A program made the translations under genes and the position numbers. Under the pieces are notes generated by a model that saw only the letters and a list, made by a program, of their open reading frames with translations, was not told the origin of the DNA and did no database searches. From assembly GCA_014218235.1 (NCBI GenBank), contig CM024757.1, positions 146,829,371-146,893,370 on the forward strand: DNA of 64,000 nucleotides, written 5' to 3'. Below are positions 9,662 to 20,934 of this stretch, piece after piece. This DNA comes from Colocasia esculenta (taxonomy: Eukaryota; Streptophyta; Magnoliopsida; Alismatales; Araceae). The stretch's first letter is position 1; every line of letters starts with the position of its first letter.

Positions 9662-12600
9662 TTAACTTTGTGGAGGTACAGGTAAATAGAAGGCAGGAGA
9701 CAGAAGAGAGGCAAAATGGGAGATGGTTTCCCATGCCTGTGCTTCCTGCTCTTCAAAAAGGGTTTTGAAGACTCCAAAGGATACAGAGTAGGAGGGTCCC
9801 ATGGTGGAAGCCATCCTTTTGAGATGAAGATCTAGGTGTTGATAGAGAAGGTCAGCATATGCATTCTTGTCCATGTTCATCTTGAGAAATCGACGAGTCC
9901 CAAAGCTGGCACAGGTGAGGAATTGGTCCATGGTGACAGGATAATGGTTGTGGTTATCTCTGAGAGCTTTGTGCATAGCCACATACACTTTGTATCTTTC
10001 CTCCCAGACCTTGAAGGGGTCATCAACAAGATGAATGGAGTTCATATCTAGGAAAGTAGCTGGAGAAATGGCTGGTTTGCCTTCTCTGGCCTGAACTTCA
10101 TTTATTTCAAATAGTTGCTGAGCTGACAGGGGGTAGAACTTGGACCATTCAGAGGATGTCAGCCTTTCACATTCAGACAGAATAGGGGCTAGCACTTCAG
10201 CACTTACATGCCCCTGGTGATATTCCCTAAACAGGAATCTAGAAAAAGCAACCAGGCAGCCTTTCTGAACTTTAATTCTGCCCATTACTCTGGCAAAACT
10301 TCAAAGATGATGGATCCTACAGAGGACTCCATAACTAGAAAGTGAATTTGAGGAAGGACTATCTCTTCAGGTACTTGGAGGGTAGCAAAATCTACCTGAA
10401 CATCTGAAGTTTGAGAGATATCCGGAGTCAGAGCTGAAATGGCCCTTTTGAACTGACTGAGCTGAACCTTGGAAGTCTATGAATATATCTGTAGTTGTTG
10501 AATAGCATGAGGTGCCTGATCATTTTGATTTCCTTTTGAATATAGGGTGCCCAAAGTTCCCTATGATAGATCCTGAACCACTCTGATAGGGTCAGGGAGT
10601 GGTCCCTTGGAGGGAATCTAGCAGATTTGGCAAGAATGAATTTCTTTAGGAGATCCTTGTGACCTTTGCCCCACTGCTCTTCAGATTTGGAGTGGGCAAG
10701 AGAGAAGATTTTGATTTTTCGGATTTGGAAAGAGAAGTGTAGGGTAGAATAGTGTGCAAATGATCTGTGAGATCAAGAATGGAAGGTTAATGATGGTTGC
10801 AAAAACAACCTTTGAGAGATATTCTCTGTACAGTGAGGGATGTTTGTTGTCCACTGTGAGAGAAAACCACAAAGGTGGGTATTTGGGTTCAGAGGAGAGG
10901 GAGGAAGTAGAAGTAAGCTTCCTCTTCTTGGGGGCACTAGAAGGGTCTGCCCTATGAACATGTTCCCCAACCTTCAACACAGACCTGAGGATCCCTTCCT
11001 CAAACTCATCCTTTATTTGTTCCATAAAGGGAGAGTTAAGTTGGGCTCTTTCAGGTATGATAGTGATGAAAGAGGGTGGAGGAGTAGGATGAAGAAAAGA
11101 GTGGGAAGTAGTAGGAAGGTCATCAATTGGTCCAAGGGAGGGACCAGAGGAGGAGGAGGATGCTCAGCTGAGGATGCTGGAGGGGCCTCATGTATAGGAG
11201 AAGGAGAAGGAATGGAAGTAGAGGAGGCAGGAGATGAGGTGGACTGAAATGGTGTAGGAGAAGATTGGTCTAGATTGGGCTTCTTGAATGTTTGAGGAGC
11301 AGGAGGTGCTGTAGGAGCTGAGGGTGGAGTTGGAGGAATAGGTGTGTGAGAGGGAGAGGAGGGAGCTGGGGGCTTAGGTGCCAAGAACTCTTCTGCCTCT
11401 ATCTGCACAGACTCACTCTCCAATGGCCCTGATGGCCCTGACCCTGCTCAGATGGCCGGTTGGCCCTTCAACTTGATCAGCTGGCCCTGTTGGCCCTCCT
11501 CTTTGGTGCTGCTTCTGGTGCTTCTGCTGGTGCTGCTGCTGCTTCTGGGCTGCTGTTGCTTCTGGTGCTGCTGCTGCTTCTGGAAGAGGAGCTTGAACTC
11601 CAACTGCCTTGATAATATCCGAGAGCATGCCTTTCATGCTGCTCATCTCCTTATTAACCATTTCATAGCATTTCTGATTTGACCCAATTCTTTGTTGGCT
11701 GAAGCTTGGCTCAAGAATATAGAGTTTACATCTGACTGGAGAGTACATAAGAGCTCACCTTGCACATTCAGCCTTTCAATCACTGGTTTCAAATTTATGA
11801 CAATTTTCTGCTTGACCTGCCTCTCAAAAGGTGTATCAGCCAGGAGAGGAACTTCAGAGGCAACTTCTTTTCCTTTCTTCTTGCCTTCTTTTGCTGGAGG
11901 AGGTTGATCATCATCTGAGCTTGAAGAGCTTGCAATCTCTCCTTCTCTGTCATCCAAATTTTGAGAATCTCTATGCCTTTCCTCCTGACCATCAACAACT
12001 GGAGTTGTTTCTGCTGATCCTTCTTTTGATAGCTCCCCCTCAATAGGAGCATCTTCTTCATTTGATACTTGCTCCCCCTGAATGGGAGCATCTTCCATCA
12101 CAGAGTCACCTTGAACAGCTGGGTGCTCTACCTCTACTTGAACATCTTCCATTGGTTCATCAATGTGGCTTGATGCCACAGTCTCTTCTGCAACTCTGCC
12201 ACTGGTTTCTGGAGCACTAGAGGTGAAAGGATTGAATCAATAATGTCTGAAAGAATGGACGCAACCACAGTTGAGGGTAGTGGGTCCTCAACTGAAATAA
12301 TATCCTCTGGGAGAATATCCTCAATTCTCCTTTCTGCAAAATTGACAGCTAATTCTTCTGGAAATTCTGAAGCTGGTGCTGATACTCTTTCTTCTTCCAC
12401 TGCAATTTCAGACTGAACTTCTGCTAAAGAGGGGCCTGATGATTCTGCTGCTCCAACTACTGGCACTGAAACTGACTCCACTGGCAATTCTGGAATCATA
12501 TCTGCTGATCCCATCTCCTGATGAACAACTGAGGTGTCGTCAATGATGGCTTCGCCTTCAGCAACTGAAGCCTTGAACCAGACACCATTTTCCACAGAGA

Positions 12601-13374
12601 AGCCACTCTTCTTCAGGTTCCTGGACCTGATTGCTTGGCCCATTTTCTCTACAACTGCCCCAGAAAGATCAACACCGAAGTGTTTGAAGATCTTGGTAAG
12701 TAGGTGGGCATATGGCAGGGACACATTTAACTTACTCTTGGTGTCCCAAATCTGATCTCTGGCAAATTTCATTCTTTCCATCATCACTGCGGCCATATTT
12801 ATCTCCTTATTTTGAATGGCCCAGTACATCATGTCTGAGTCGGCCTTTGTGCAAGAAGAAATGTTGCACTTCTGGGAACTAAGATTTGACAGACAATAAA
12901 ATGAAGGAGGCGGTTGAATGCAGATAGTTGATTTATATCCAGCTTGCCATCCCTTAGCTTGAAGCCCGGCCCTACAATTCCCAAACCTTTCACTTGGGCG
13001 TCCACGGTGTGAACCCCACTAAATCCGGAAGTCTTCACATCAAACAACATCTTCAGCAACTCAGGGTCTATTCTAATCAGGGTTCCCTTTACTGAAGAGA
13101 CTAGGGACCCATCTTCCTCTGTTCTCATACATACGAAGAAAGCTTTTACCAAGTCCGGATAACTGACCTCTGAAAAGGTGGAGACTCCTGTCCACTGCAT
13201 CTGATTGATCAAATCTACCACACTGCTCATTCCATTTTTCCTCAGATTAGCAACATCGACTTCTTTATTTCCACAGAGCTTCGTCTTCACAAAGGTAAAC
13301 CTCTCCTGCTGCTCAGGAGTGAGAAACTCGGCGCTGTAGCCACCCAAACTGCCGGCGATGACTGGTGCGGCCAT
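9662..13374 (-). pseudogene. Copia-1 ORF3: large accessory protein after pol (env-position ORF), frameshifted
   Basis: Starting at the ATG at 13374, about 3.7 kb of mostly coding-like minus-strand sequence would give roughly 1200 residues, now broken into overlapping open segments (13374-12829, 12832-12134, 12179-11643, 11748-11413, 11423-11013, 11025-10681, 10285-9662). The first about 330 residues form a globular domain that recalls the domain of 'putative plant transposon proteins' (FSEVSYPDLVKAFF, GTLIRIDPELLKMLFDV, LPYAHLLTKIFKHFGVD). Then come an acidic Ser-rich region with repeated EDAPI motifs, a probable coiled coil near 11760-11640, a Gln/His tract, a Pro-rich region (11390-11150), a KKRK patch and a C-terminal globular part. 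I see no signal peptide or convincing membrane anchor, so 'envelope-like' is a label of position only. Function unknown. Confidence 0.7.
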
Positions 13375-13780
13375 GGATTCAGGTGGGAAAGTCTCTGGAG
13401 GTTTGAAACGGAAGGGGAAGAGAAGGAATCCTCAAGAAATTTTGCGGGAAGGAGGAGGAAGGTTCAAATTTGCAGAGAGTTGAGATATGAGTTGTTAGGG
13501 CATCGGCTCATGCGACAGGATGAAAAGGGGAAAAGGTAGACGATGAGATACGAATCGTTCTGCCATTGATTTTATGAATAAATTAATGCGATGTGGAAAG
13601 TGAGGTGCCAAAAGGCGGTGGAAAACGACAAAAGGTGTTGACTATTCAAACCAACTTCAATGAGAGAGCGGTTACAACGAATAATTTGAATTTCTTTTGC
13701 TTAATGCCATGGAGAGGAAAAGTACTTAATTCTGAAATTTAATGTGCCATTTGTAAGCAAACTTTTATCACAAATTGCAC
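13375..13780 (-). other. Copia-1 spacer between pol and ORF3
   Basis: About 400 bp between the end of pol (stop near 13780) and the ORF3 ATG. It has no coding signal. Its minus strand is C/T-rich just before the ATG, like a 5' leader, which would fit expression of ORF3 from a separate or spliced transcript. That is inference. Confidence 0.5.
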
Positions 13781-14160
13781 ATGCCTAATTCCCTTCTAAG
13801 AGATGTGAATCTCTCTTCAGGTAAGGCTTTTGTGAAAATGTCTGCTAATTGGCCATTTGTATCAATTAATTTCCATTTGTATCATAAAGATATTTCAATA
13901 TTTCCATTTGCAACATGATCACGAATAAAATGATATCTAACCTCAATATGTTTGGTCCTGAGTGCTGAACTAGATTCTTGGTGAGATTAATGGCACTGGT
14001 GTTGTCCACAGCAGTGGGATGATCTATGTTTATCTGAAATCTTCAAGTTTGTTTGCTTTATGCCCATAAGAGTTTTGTACAAGCAAATTTTCCAACAGCT
14101 ACGTACTCAGCTTCAGCAGTGTAGTGCTACTGAATTTTGTTTCTTTGAAGACCAAGATTT
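13781..14160 (-). pseudogene. Copia-1 RNase H, internally deleted
   Basis: The minus strand shows the SKKQNSV and TAEAEYVA blocks, then AVDNTSAINLTKN, TKHIEVRYHFIRDHV and QLADIFTKALPEERF, ending GMCN with a stop near 13780. These are the last parts of a copia RNase H. The first part (the SLLYLT...RPDI region and the segment up to 'W..KQNSV') is missing: RT residues KIYRG are followed directly by sequence encoding SWSSKKQ. Compared with normal copia spacing, several hundred base pairs have been lost. An additional frame change follows at about 14127. RNase H activity is not expected. Confidence 0.8.
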
Positions 14161-15345
14161 AAACATCCTCTGTAGATCTTTTGATCTACTTTCTTACCAT
14201 CTTTGTCACTGTCCATCCTTGTTGATGTGCTCATCGGTGTTGACAGTGGCTTGGTATTTTCGAATCCAAATTTCTTTAAGAGTTCTTTTGTGTACTTTGC
14301 TTGACAGATGTGAGTTCCTTCCTTTCCTTGTTTGATTTGTAATCCAAGGAAGTAATTAAGTTCTCCCATCATGCTCATTTCAAATTCTCCCTGCATCAAC
14401 TTTTCAAAGTACTTGCAAAGGGATTCATCAGTAGACCCAAAGATAATATCATCTACATAAATTTGGACTAATAGAATGTGTTTGACCTTTGACTTTATGA
14501 AAAGGGTACTATCTACTTGACCTCTACTGAAACCATGGTTTAAAAGAAAAGAGCTAAGCCTTTCATACCAGGCTCTAGGTGCCTGTTTTAAACCATATAA
14601 TGCCTTATGAAGTTTGAAAACATGATTGGGAAATTCTGTGTCATCAAACCCGGAGGTTGTTCCACATAAACTTCCTCTTTTATAAAACATTTAAAAATGC
14701 GGATTTAACATCCATTTGAAATAATGTCAAGTTCAAAGCAGATGCATATGCAAGTAATATTCTAATGGCCTCAAGTCTAGCTACAGGTGCATAGTTTTCA
14801 TCGAAATCTATGCCTTCCTCTTGAGAATAGCCTTGAGCTACCAATCTGGCCTTGTTTCTTAAGATTGCACCAGTTTCATCCAGTTTATTTCTGAACACCC
14901 ATTTGGTGCCAATGACTGGATGGTCTGATGGTCTAGGAACAAGTGACCATACTTGGTTTCTCTTGAATTGATTTAATTCATCTTGCATGGCTACTATCCA
15001 AGATTCATCAGAGAGAGCTTCATTGACTGTCCTAGGCTCTATTTGAGAAACAAAAGCTAGGTAATCACAAGGAATAACATTACCTCTTGTTCTTACCCCT
15101 ATGGATGGATCACCAATAATATTCTCAAGTGGGTGATCTTTCTTGTATCTCCATTCCTTTGGAAGGTTTTCATGAGTAACTTCTTCTTGTTGCAATTCTT
15201 CCAGAGGTGGATCATCCTTGTCCTCAATTGATGTATCTTTTAGTTTCTTGGACAGTTCATCTGCATCATCATTGTCACTATCTACTTCCTTTCTCAAGGA
15301 AGGGTTAGTTTCATCAAAAATAATATGTACAGACTGTTCAATCAA
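14127..15345 (-). pseudogene. Copia-1 reverse transcriptase
   Basis: Two open segments, 15345-14680 and 14690-14127, overlap in different frames. The first holds the copia RT entry (DELNQFKRNQVWSLVPRP, GTKWVFRNKLDE, ARLVAQGYSQEEGIDFDENY, FQMDVKSAFLN). The second holds KLHKALYGLKQAPRAWYERL and the catalytic box QIYVDDIIFGSTDE with an intact YVDD, then MMGELNYFLGLQI. A single frameshift near 14685 separates them. The acidic stretch before RT (15345-15180) is a normal linker after integrase. Confidence 0.9.
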
Positions 15346-15382
15346 TAAAGTACGTTTGTTAAATACTCTATAGCCTTTGGGT

Positions 15383-16386
15383 TTAGAGAGTACCCCATGA
15401 AGATGCCTTCATCTGATTTGGCATCCAACTTACCATGTCCCTTTTTTCATTATTGTGAATGACAGGGACATCCAAAGGTCCTGAAGTGGCTGATCTTTGG
15501 CTTCTTCCCTTTGAACATTCATATGCAGTCTTTTTCAGGATTGGCCTGATCATCACTCGGTTGACAATATAGCTTGCTGTGTTGACTGCTTCAGCCCAAA
15601 AATATCTTGGCAGATCATATTCTGAGAGCATAGTTCTTGCCATATCCAATAGGGTTCTGTTCTTCCTCTCAGCAATACCATTTTGTGTGGTGTCCTTGGT
15701 GCTGAGAAATTATGCTCAATTCCCTGATCATCACAGAATCTAGCAAACCTTTCATTTTGAAATTCACCACCATGATCTGATCGGATAGACACAATGCTGA
15801 ACTTCTGATCTTTCTGCACCTTCTTGCTGAAACTAACAAAGTTTTCAAAAGTGTCATCTTTATGCTCTAGGAATGATACCCATGTATATCTTGAATAGTC
15901 ATCAACTATGACAAATCCAAAATTCTTTCCTCCAAGACTGGTAGTCCTCATTGGCCCAAATAGATCCATATGAAGGAGCTCTAAGGGTTTTGAGGTGGTC
16001 ACCACCGTCTTTGACTTGAAGGAGCCTTTGGTGTGCTTTCCCTTAGCACAAGGTTTACATACACCATCCAACTTTCCACTGACTTTTGGCAGACCTTCCA
16101 CAAGACTTTTCTTCTGCAATTTCCTCATGCCATCTAAACTGCAATGTCCAAGTCGTCTGTGCCATAATTCAGTAGATTTGTCTTTACTTGCTGCCAAACA
16201 AACATTTTGCTCTTTGAGTTCTTCAAGATAGAGCACATACAAATTCTTTTCTCTATTTGCTTCAAAGATGACTGCTCCATCCTTCACTATGCTGCACTTT
16301 GATTCTTGAAACTTGATCTGATGGCCTCTGTCACACAGCTGGCTAATGCTAATGAGATTGTGCTTCAATCCCTTAACTAATAGCAC
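15383..16386 (-). pseudogene. Copia-1 integrase
   Basis: The 277-residue open segment (16386-15553) has the HHCC finger (HRRLGHCSLDGM ... CKPCAKGKHTKGSF) and the core, with HMDLFGPM (first Asp), IVDDYSRYTWV, RSDHGGEFQNERF (second Asp) and the FSAPRTPH region. After a frameshift near 15680 the core goes on in 15649-15383 (TMLSEYDLPRYFWAEAVNTASYIVNR). The family inserts element cDNA with a D,D35E site, and the visible catalytic residues are present. The preceding protease and following RT give the Ty1/copia order. Confidence 0.9.
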
Positions 16387-16391
16387 ATCTT

Positions 16392-16631
16392 CTATGACTG
16401 TTTTTCCTTGTTATTCACAGAGCCACTGCCTATCATGGTTCCTTTTCCATTATCTCCATAAGTAACTGTTCCTTCTTCAGCTTGGAGATGCGAGAATAAC
16501 TTCTGGTTACCTGACATGTGTCTTGAGCACCCACTATCTAAGTACCATTTGGATGCTCGAGAGTTAACTGAAATAAAAACATCAAGCTTTAGGTACCCAA
16601 ATTCTTTTGGGTCCTGATTGGTTAGTATCAT
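16392..16631 (-). pseudogene. Copia-1 aspartic protease
   Basis: The segment reads WYLDSGCSRHMSGNQKLFSH, the copia protease active site (DSGCSRHM), followed by VTYGDNGKGTMIGSG, the flap region. It lies just before the integrase, and the two frames are separated by a short shift near 16390. The catalytic Asp is intact. Confidence 0.85.
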
Positions 16632-17249
16632 TGATTTTTCCTTTTATTATCCATTTCTTGTGTCTTGTTGGGCATGTATTATATATGTCCTAACTTATTG
16701 CAGTGACTACAGCAGGATACTTAGTTACTTTTTCTATATATCTGAAATCAGCTTTGTATGTTGTATCTTGTTCAGGTACAAATTTTGGTGTTGGATATGT
16801 TTTAGGATAAATTATGGTTTCTTCATTATCTGGGGGTGTATATCCTAATCCATTTTTCTTCTTACCTGATCTTCTAGCACCTTTTAATATGAGGGAGTTT
16901 TACCATTAGTGAATTTTTCTAATGTGCTAGATAATTGTATATTTTCTTCTGTGTGTTTTGATTTCAGTTTTCAGTTCATCTAAACTACTTGTTCTCTAAT
17001 TTAGTTATTTGTTCATTCTTAGCTTTTAGGTCTTCACATAACAGTTCATTTCTTTTTAAGTTCAGTTATTTGACTTTCTAATTGTTCATTTTCTGATTTT
17101 AGATTGAGTTTGTATTTTCTATGCAGATTATATTTTTCTTGCTCACTTTTAATAATTTGGTCTTCTTTATTTTTCATATAGTTCGTTGAAAGCCTCTTCT
17201 AAGCTATCGGAATCTGAATCATTGCATGAATCAAAAGAGGAGTCAGAAG
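16632..17249 (-). other. Copia-1 gag-pol linker, AT-rich
   Basis: About 600 bp between the gag tail and protease. On the minus strand it is rich in Lys/Asn/Glu codons, consistent with a coiled-coil-like linker in Sirevirus Gag-Pol, but stops in every frame prevent a clean reading. A Cys-His-like remnant (YCSHCNK type) is suggested near 16700. I see no separate gene. Confidence 0.4.
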
Positions 17250-18325
17250 TTACCTTATCTTCAGTATTTGCCATGAAGGCCAAGTTGGCCTTTTCTTCAT
17301 CACTGCAGAACTTGACTCACTGTCTGAGTCACTACTATTTCCCAAGCTGCTGCCATCGCCTTCTTCTTGTACTTTCTGAACTTCTTGGAACTGTCCTTCT
17401 TCCTGAATTCCGGCTTCTTTAACTTTGGACACTCAGTTTTAATGTGTCCTGGCTTCTTACATTCATAGCAGACGGGTTCTCCTTTCTTTATTTCTTTTCC
17501 ATCTGGCTTCTTGAATTCCTTGTTTCTTTTGAAGTGCCTTCTTCCAGATTGGAATTTCTTCTTCTTAGCCAAATTCGCTGTAATTTTCTAGATAGCATAG
17601 CTTCTCATTTTCGCTGTCTGCATCACTTTCACTTTCAGCTGAACTTGCTTCTTCTTCAGCTTTTAAGGCGTTGGAGTGCTTCTTTCTGCTAGAGGACTCT
17701 CCTAGCCTTTCCATGTTGATCTCATGGGCCATGAGGGACCCAATGAGCTTTTCTACAGACATTCTTTTCAGGTCATTAGCTTCTTCTATTGCTGTGACCT
17801 TTGGGGTCCATGAGGACGGTAAGGATCTAAGTATCTTCCTCACCATGTCTCCCTCTCATAGGTTTTCCCCAGACTAGCTAGTCCATTTGTGATGTCAGTG
17901 AATCGGCTAAACATTTGAGTTATGGACTCACTTGACTGCATCTGAAATCTTTCATATTGAGTGACAAGAATGTCGATTCTTGTTTCTTTTACTTTGTCTG
18001 TGCCTTCATAAGTAATCCTGAGCTTTTCCCACATTTCCATTGAGGATTTGCAGGCTGAAACTCTGTTGAATTCCTTCTTACTTAGAGCACAGCATAGGAT
18101 GCTCTTTGCTTTGCAATTCAGGGAAATCTTCTTCCTGTCATCATCTGTCCATTGTGCTTTCTCATTTGTGACTAACAGATCACCTTCTTCTACTATGGAC
18201 CAAATTTGATAGTCGTGCCCTTGTAGAAAGTATTCCATTCTGGTCTTCCAGTAAGGATAATCTTCACCATCGAAGAGAGGGGGTCGGTTGACAGACTGAC
18301 CTTCAAAGTTACCTTGGGCTGCCAT
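17250..18325 (-). pseudogene. Copia-1 gag (UBN2 type with zinc knuckle)
   Basis: The ATG at 18325 begins MAAQGNFEGQSVNRPPLFDG, and the following YPYWKTRMEYFLQ is the N-terminal signature of plant copia Gag. The capsid-like UBN2 region follows (CKSSMEMWEKLRITYEGTDK, ESITQMFSRFTDITNGLASL). It continues in other frames at 17846-17565 (KILRSLPSSWTPKVTAIEEA) and 17572-17300, which carries one CCHC knuckle, CYECKKPGHIKTEC, in a Lys-rich context. Gag packages the RNA into virus-like particles. At least two frameshifts (near 17845 and 17570) break it. The ATG is about 50 bp from the PBS. Confidence 0.9.
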
Positions 18326-18374
18326 GGATCTTTACTCTTCAGATCGTTGGATCCTTTCTTTGTCGAAGAGACTC

Positions 18375-18386
18375 GCTCTGATACCA
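18375..18386 (-). other. Copia-1 primer-binding site (initiator tRNA-Met type)
   Basis: The minus strand reads TGGTATCAGAGC two bases inside the 5' LTR, complementary to the 3' end of plant initiator tRNA-Met. It marks the start of minus-strand DNA synthesis and fixes the LTR end. Confidence 0.9.
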
Positions 18387-18388
18387 CT

Positions 18389-20394
18389 TGTTGCCCAGTT
18401 GACGAGCCCAGAGGGGGGGGTGAATGGGTCTTTAAAAATTAATCTAGAAGATACCTGTAACTAAAAACATTCACACAAACGTTCTTCGAAGTAGGTTAGT
18501 GACAGTTAGTTGAAATAACAAACACACAAAGAAGACAATCACACAACACAAGGTTTATCCTGGTTCGGACCTCCTTTCCTTAGGAGTCCTACGTCCAGTC
18601 CCTGAGCAACAACTCAGGATTTCACTAACTAGGGTACAGTCCCCCTAAGGACGCTACAACACCCAGCTCAGCTGGTCTTCCTTCACAACCCCAAAAGGGA
18701 ACAACACCCTGGATACCACACCAGGTCTTCCTTCACAACCGAAGGGAACAACACAAAGAGAGTGAATGAAATTCAAGCCCCTAGATCAAGCTTTTGATAA
18801 GCAGGATCTGAAGCAACTAGAACTGAGAGCAAAGAGATTTTAAACAAGGCACACTCTCAGAACTATACAGGCTCTCTCAAGATTTTCACAAACTAGTGGA
18901 GAGCAAAAGCTAAGTGGAATGAAGGTTCTTGGCTCTGGACTTTCTTCAGAAGAATTTGAATGCTTGAATGCGCGATTGATAGTCTTCTGTTCTTCTGACT
19001 TGAATTTATATCTTCAATTTGAAATGTAGACGTTGAAGTGTCCGTTGTCTCTCTTTTGAGTAGTCGTTAGACTGAATGACAACTGGAGTCTTGGAAGCTT
19101 CCAGTCAACAGTCTTTTGATCACTTGAGCACGCAAAGAGATAGATCTTCAGAAATATCCGTTGGCTTCTATTTGTTAACGTTGTACCATGAAGCTAGTCA
19201 GAGGTCTGCACAAATGTCAAACTCAAATAGCAGACAGCTAAGCTGTCTCTGATGTCAGTCAACGTTAGTAGCAATAGACATGGAAATAGTAATGCCAAAT
19301 AGCTTAAGTCTAAAGGACGTTATCAGAGTAGGCACGATAAAGGATGATATGGTCTGCATGCATGCAGAGATATGTTCAGATCTCATAAATGCAAAAGCGT
19401 CAGAGAGATGTCTACGTGGACTTTGACTAGTCAACACTTTTAAGATAAATAAGATATCAAGATATGAAATCGATGACTATATGACTTATGAAATCGTTAT
19501 GAGTCATAGCAAATCGTTATGTGACAGAAGAATATCATGAACACTTAATGAATCGTTGCACAAAGTAAATTGATGTGTTTCTAAAGAAATCGATGTGAAA
19601 TAATTAACAAATCATTATACAAAGCAAGTCGTTGTGAATTCTAAAGAAATCGTTATGAATACTTATCAAGTCGTTATGAACTCTAAAGAAATCGTTATGG
19701 TAACTTATGAAGTCGTTATAATAAGCAAGTCGTTGCGAGTTCTAAAGAAGTCGTTGCGACAACTTATAGAGTCGTTGCGACAGGCAAGTCGTTACGGGTT
19801 CTAAAGAAATCGTTGCGACAACTTATAGAGTCGTTGCGACAGGCAAGTCGTTACGACTCTAAAGAAATCATTACGGTAACTTATAGAGTCGTTGTGACGA
19901 GCAAGTCGTTACGGGCTCTAAAGAAATCGTTGCGACAACTTATAGAGTCGTTGCGACAGGCAAGTCGTTACGGACTCTAAGAAATCGTTACAGTAACTTA
20001 TAGAGTCGTTGTGACGAGCAAGTCGTTACGGGCTCTAAGAAATCGTTGCGACCACTTATAGAGTCGTACGGCATCGATTTGTTTGAAACAACATGATTTT
20101 TCAGCCAAAAAGGAAATCGTTATGATAATTCTATTGAAATCGATATGCTTATAAGGAAATCGTTATGGCTTCAATAGAAGTCGATATGGACTTAGAGAAT
20201 ATCATGTTGAAAAGATTAAGGCTTCAGAGAAGTAATGCATACCTTTATTGGCTTGTTTGACCTTGGTATTTTTTCTGTGCTTAAGGACTTATGAAATATT
20301 CATTAGATATAATTGATAAACTTTTGTTTGGTTTTGTTAATCATCAAATATATATGTAATTAATTAGAATTACATGGGGACAGACTGGTCATCA
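18389..20394 (-). repeat. Copia-1 5' LTR
   Basis: A 2006-bp partner of the LTR at 7500-9492 with the same TGTTGCCC/TCATCA ends. It borders the PBS on one side and the TTCCC target duplication (20395-20399) on the other. Most differences between the two LTRs that I noticed are one-base gains or losses. Confidence 0.92.
19450..20200. repeat. TCGTTRCG motif array in Copia-1 5' LTR
   Basis: Same array as at 8560-9310, with the roughly 59-bp higher-order unit best preserved at 19730-20060. A third copy is at 62111-62650 beyond the second gap. Confidence 0.85.
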
Positions 20395-20700
20395 TTCCCA
20401 TTATAAAGTTTATGCCTATACTCTCCCACTTCCATTCAGGTATATCCAAGGACTGTAACACTGCAGCTGGTCTAAGATGCTCTACTTTAACCTGTTGACA
20501 TGTAGGTAGCAAGCTACAAATTCTACCACTTCCCTTTTCATATTGGGCCACCAATAAACCTTTTTCATATATTGGTACATTGTGGTGGCACTAGGGTGAA
20601 TGGTGTACTAGGTCTTGTGGGCTTCAGTCATCAACTCTTTCTTGAGTCTCTCATTATCAGGTATACATGTTCTTCATCGGAAAACCAATCTGCCATTATT
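20395..20700 (-). pseudogene. Gypsy-2 integrase, proximal piece
   Basis: Directly after Copia-1 the minus strand encodes QVKVEHLRPAAVLQSLDIPEWKWESIGINFIMG, the segment joining the zinc finger to the first part of the core. Farther upstream (20700-20560) lie the finger residues in broken frames (MYQYMKK, YWWPNMK). The core then breaks at the TTCCC duplication and continues at 7494. This is a clear insertion-split gene. Confidence 0.85.
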
Positions 20701-20934
20701 TGCCACAGCAAAGTCTAGTCTCTGGTTAATTTTCTCCTTGACTTCTACCAGAAATGGGTCATTACCTTGTTGTTCTCTAATCTCATTAAAGAAATTTGAT
20801 TGTACATGGAGGCTAGCAATCAACACACCATCCTCATCCTTCTTCACATTCAAATCAAGGCTAGCAAATTATTCTAGAAATCTCCATTCTCAGACCATTA
20901 AACTAGCCAGAGATGCTACGGGCTTTTACTAAGA

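Larger units (their letters stand above)
7500..20394 (-). mobile_element. Copia-1: Sirevirus-type Ty1/copia retrotransposon, complete with TSD
   Basis: The boundaries are exact. LTRs at 7500-9492 and 18389-20394 start TGTTGCCC and end TCATCA, and the element is flanked by the 5-bp TSD TTCCC (7495-7499 and 20395-20399). On the minus strand the order is gag with zinc knuckle, protease, integrase, RT, RNase H, then a long extra ORF region before the 3' LTR. Integrase before RT marks Ty1/copia. The large size (12.9 kb), about 2-kb LTRs, UBN2-type gag, extra 3' ORF and repeated polypurine tracts fit the Sirevirus (Maximus/SIRE) lineage. The LTRs are nearly identical, so insertion was recent. Confidence 0.92.

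Noticed and set aside
11452..11682. Hydrophobic Leu/Cys-rich ORF suggesting a membrane protein
   Set aside because: It is the reverse strand of the Gln/His/Ala-rich part of ORF3 (CTGCTGCTG-type repeats).
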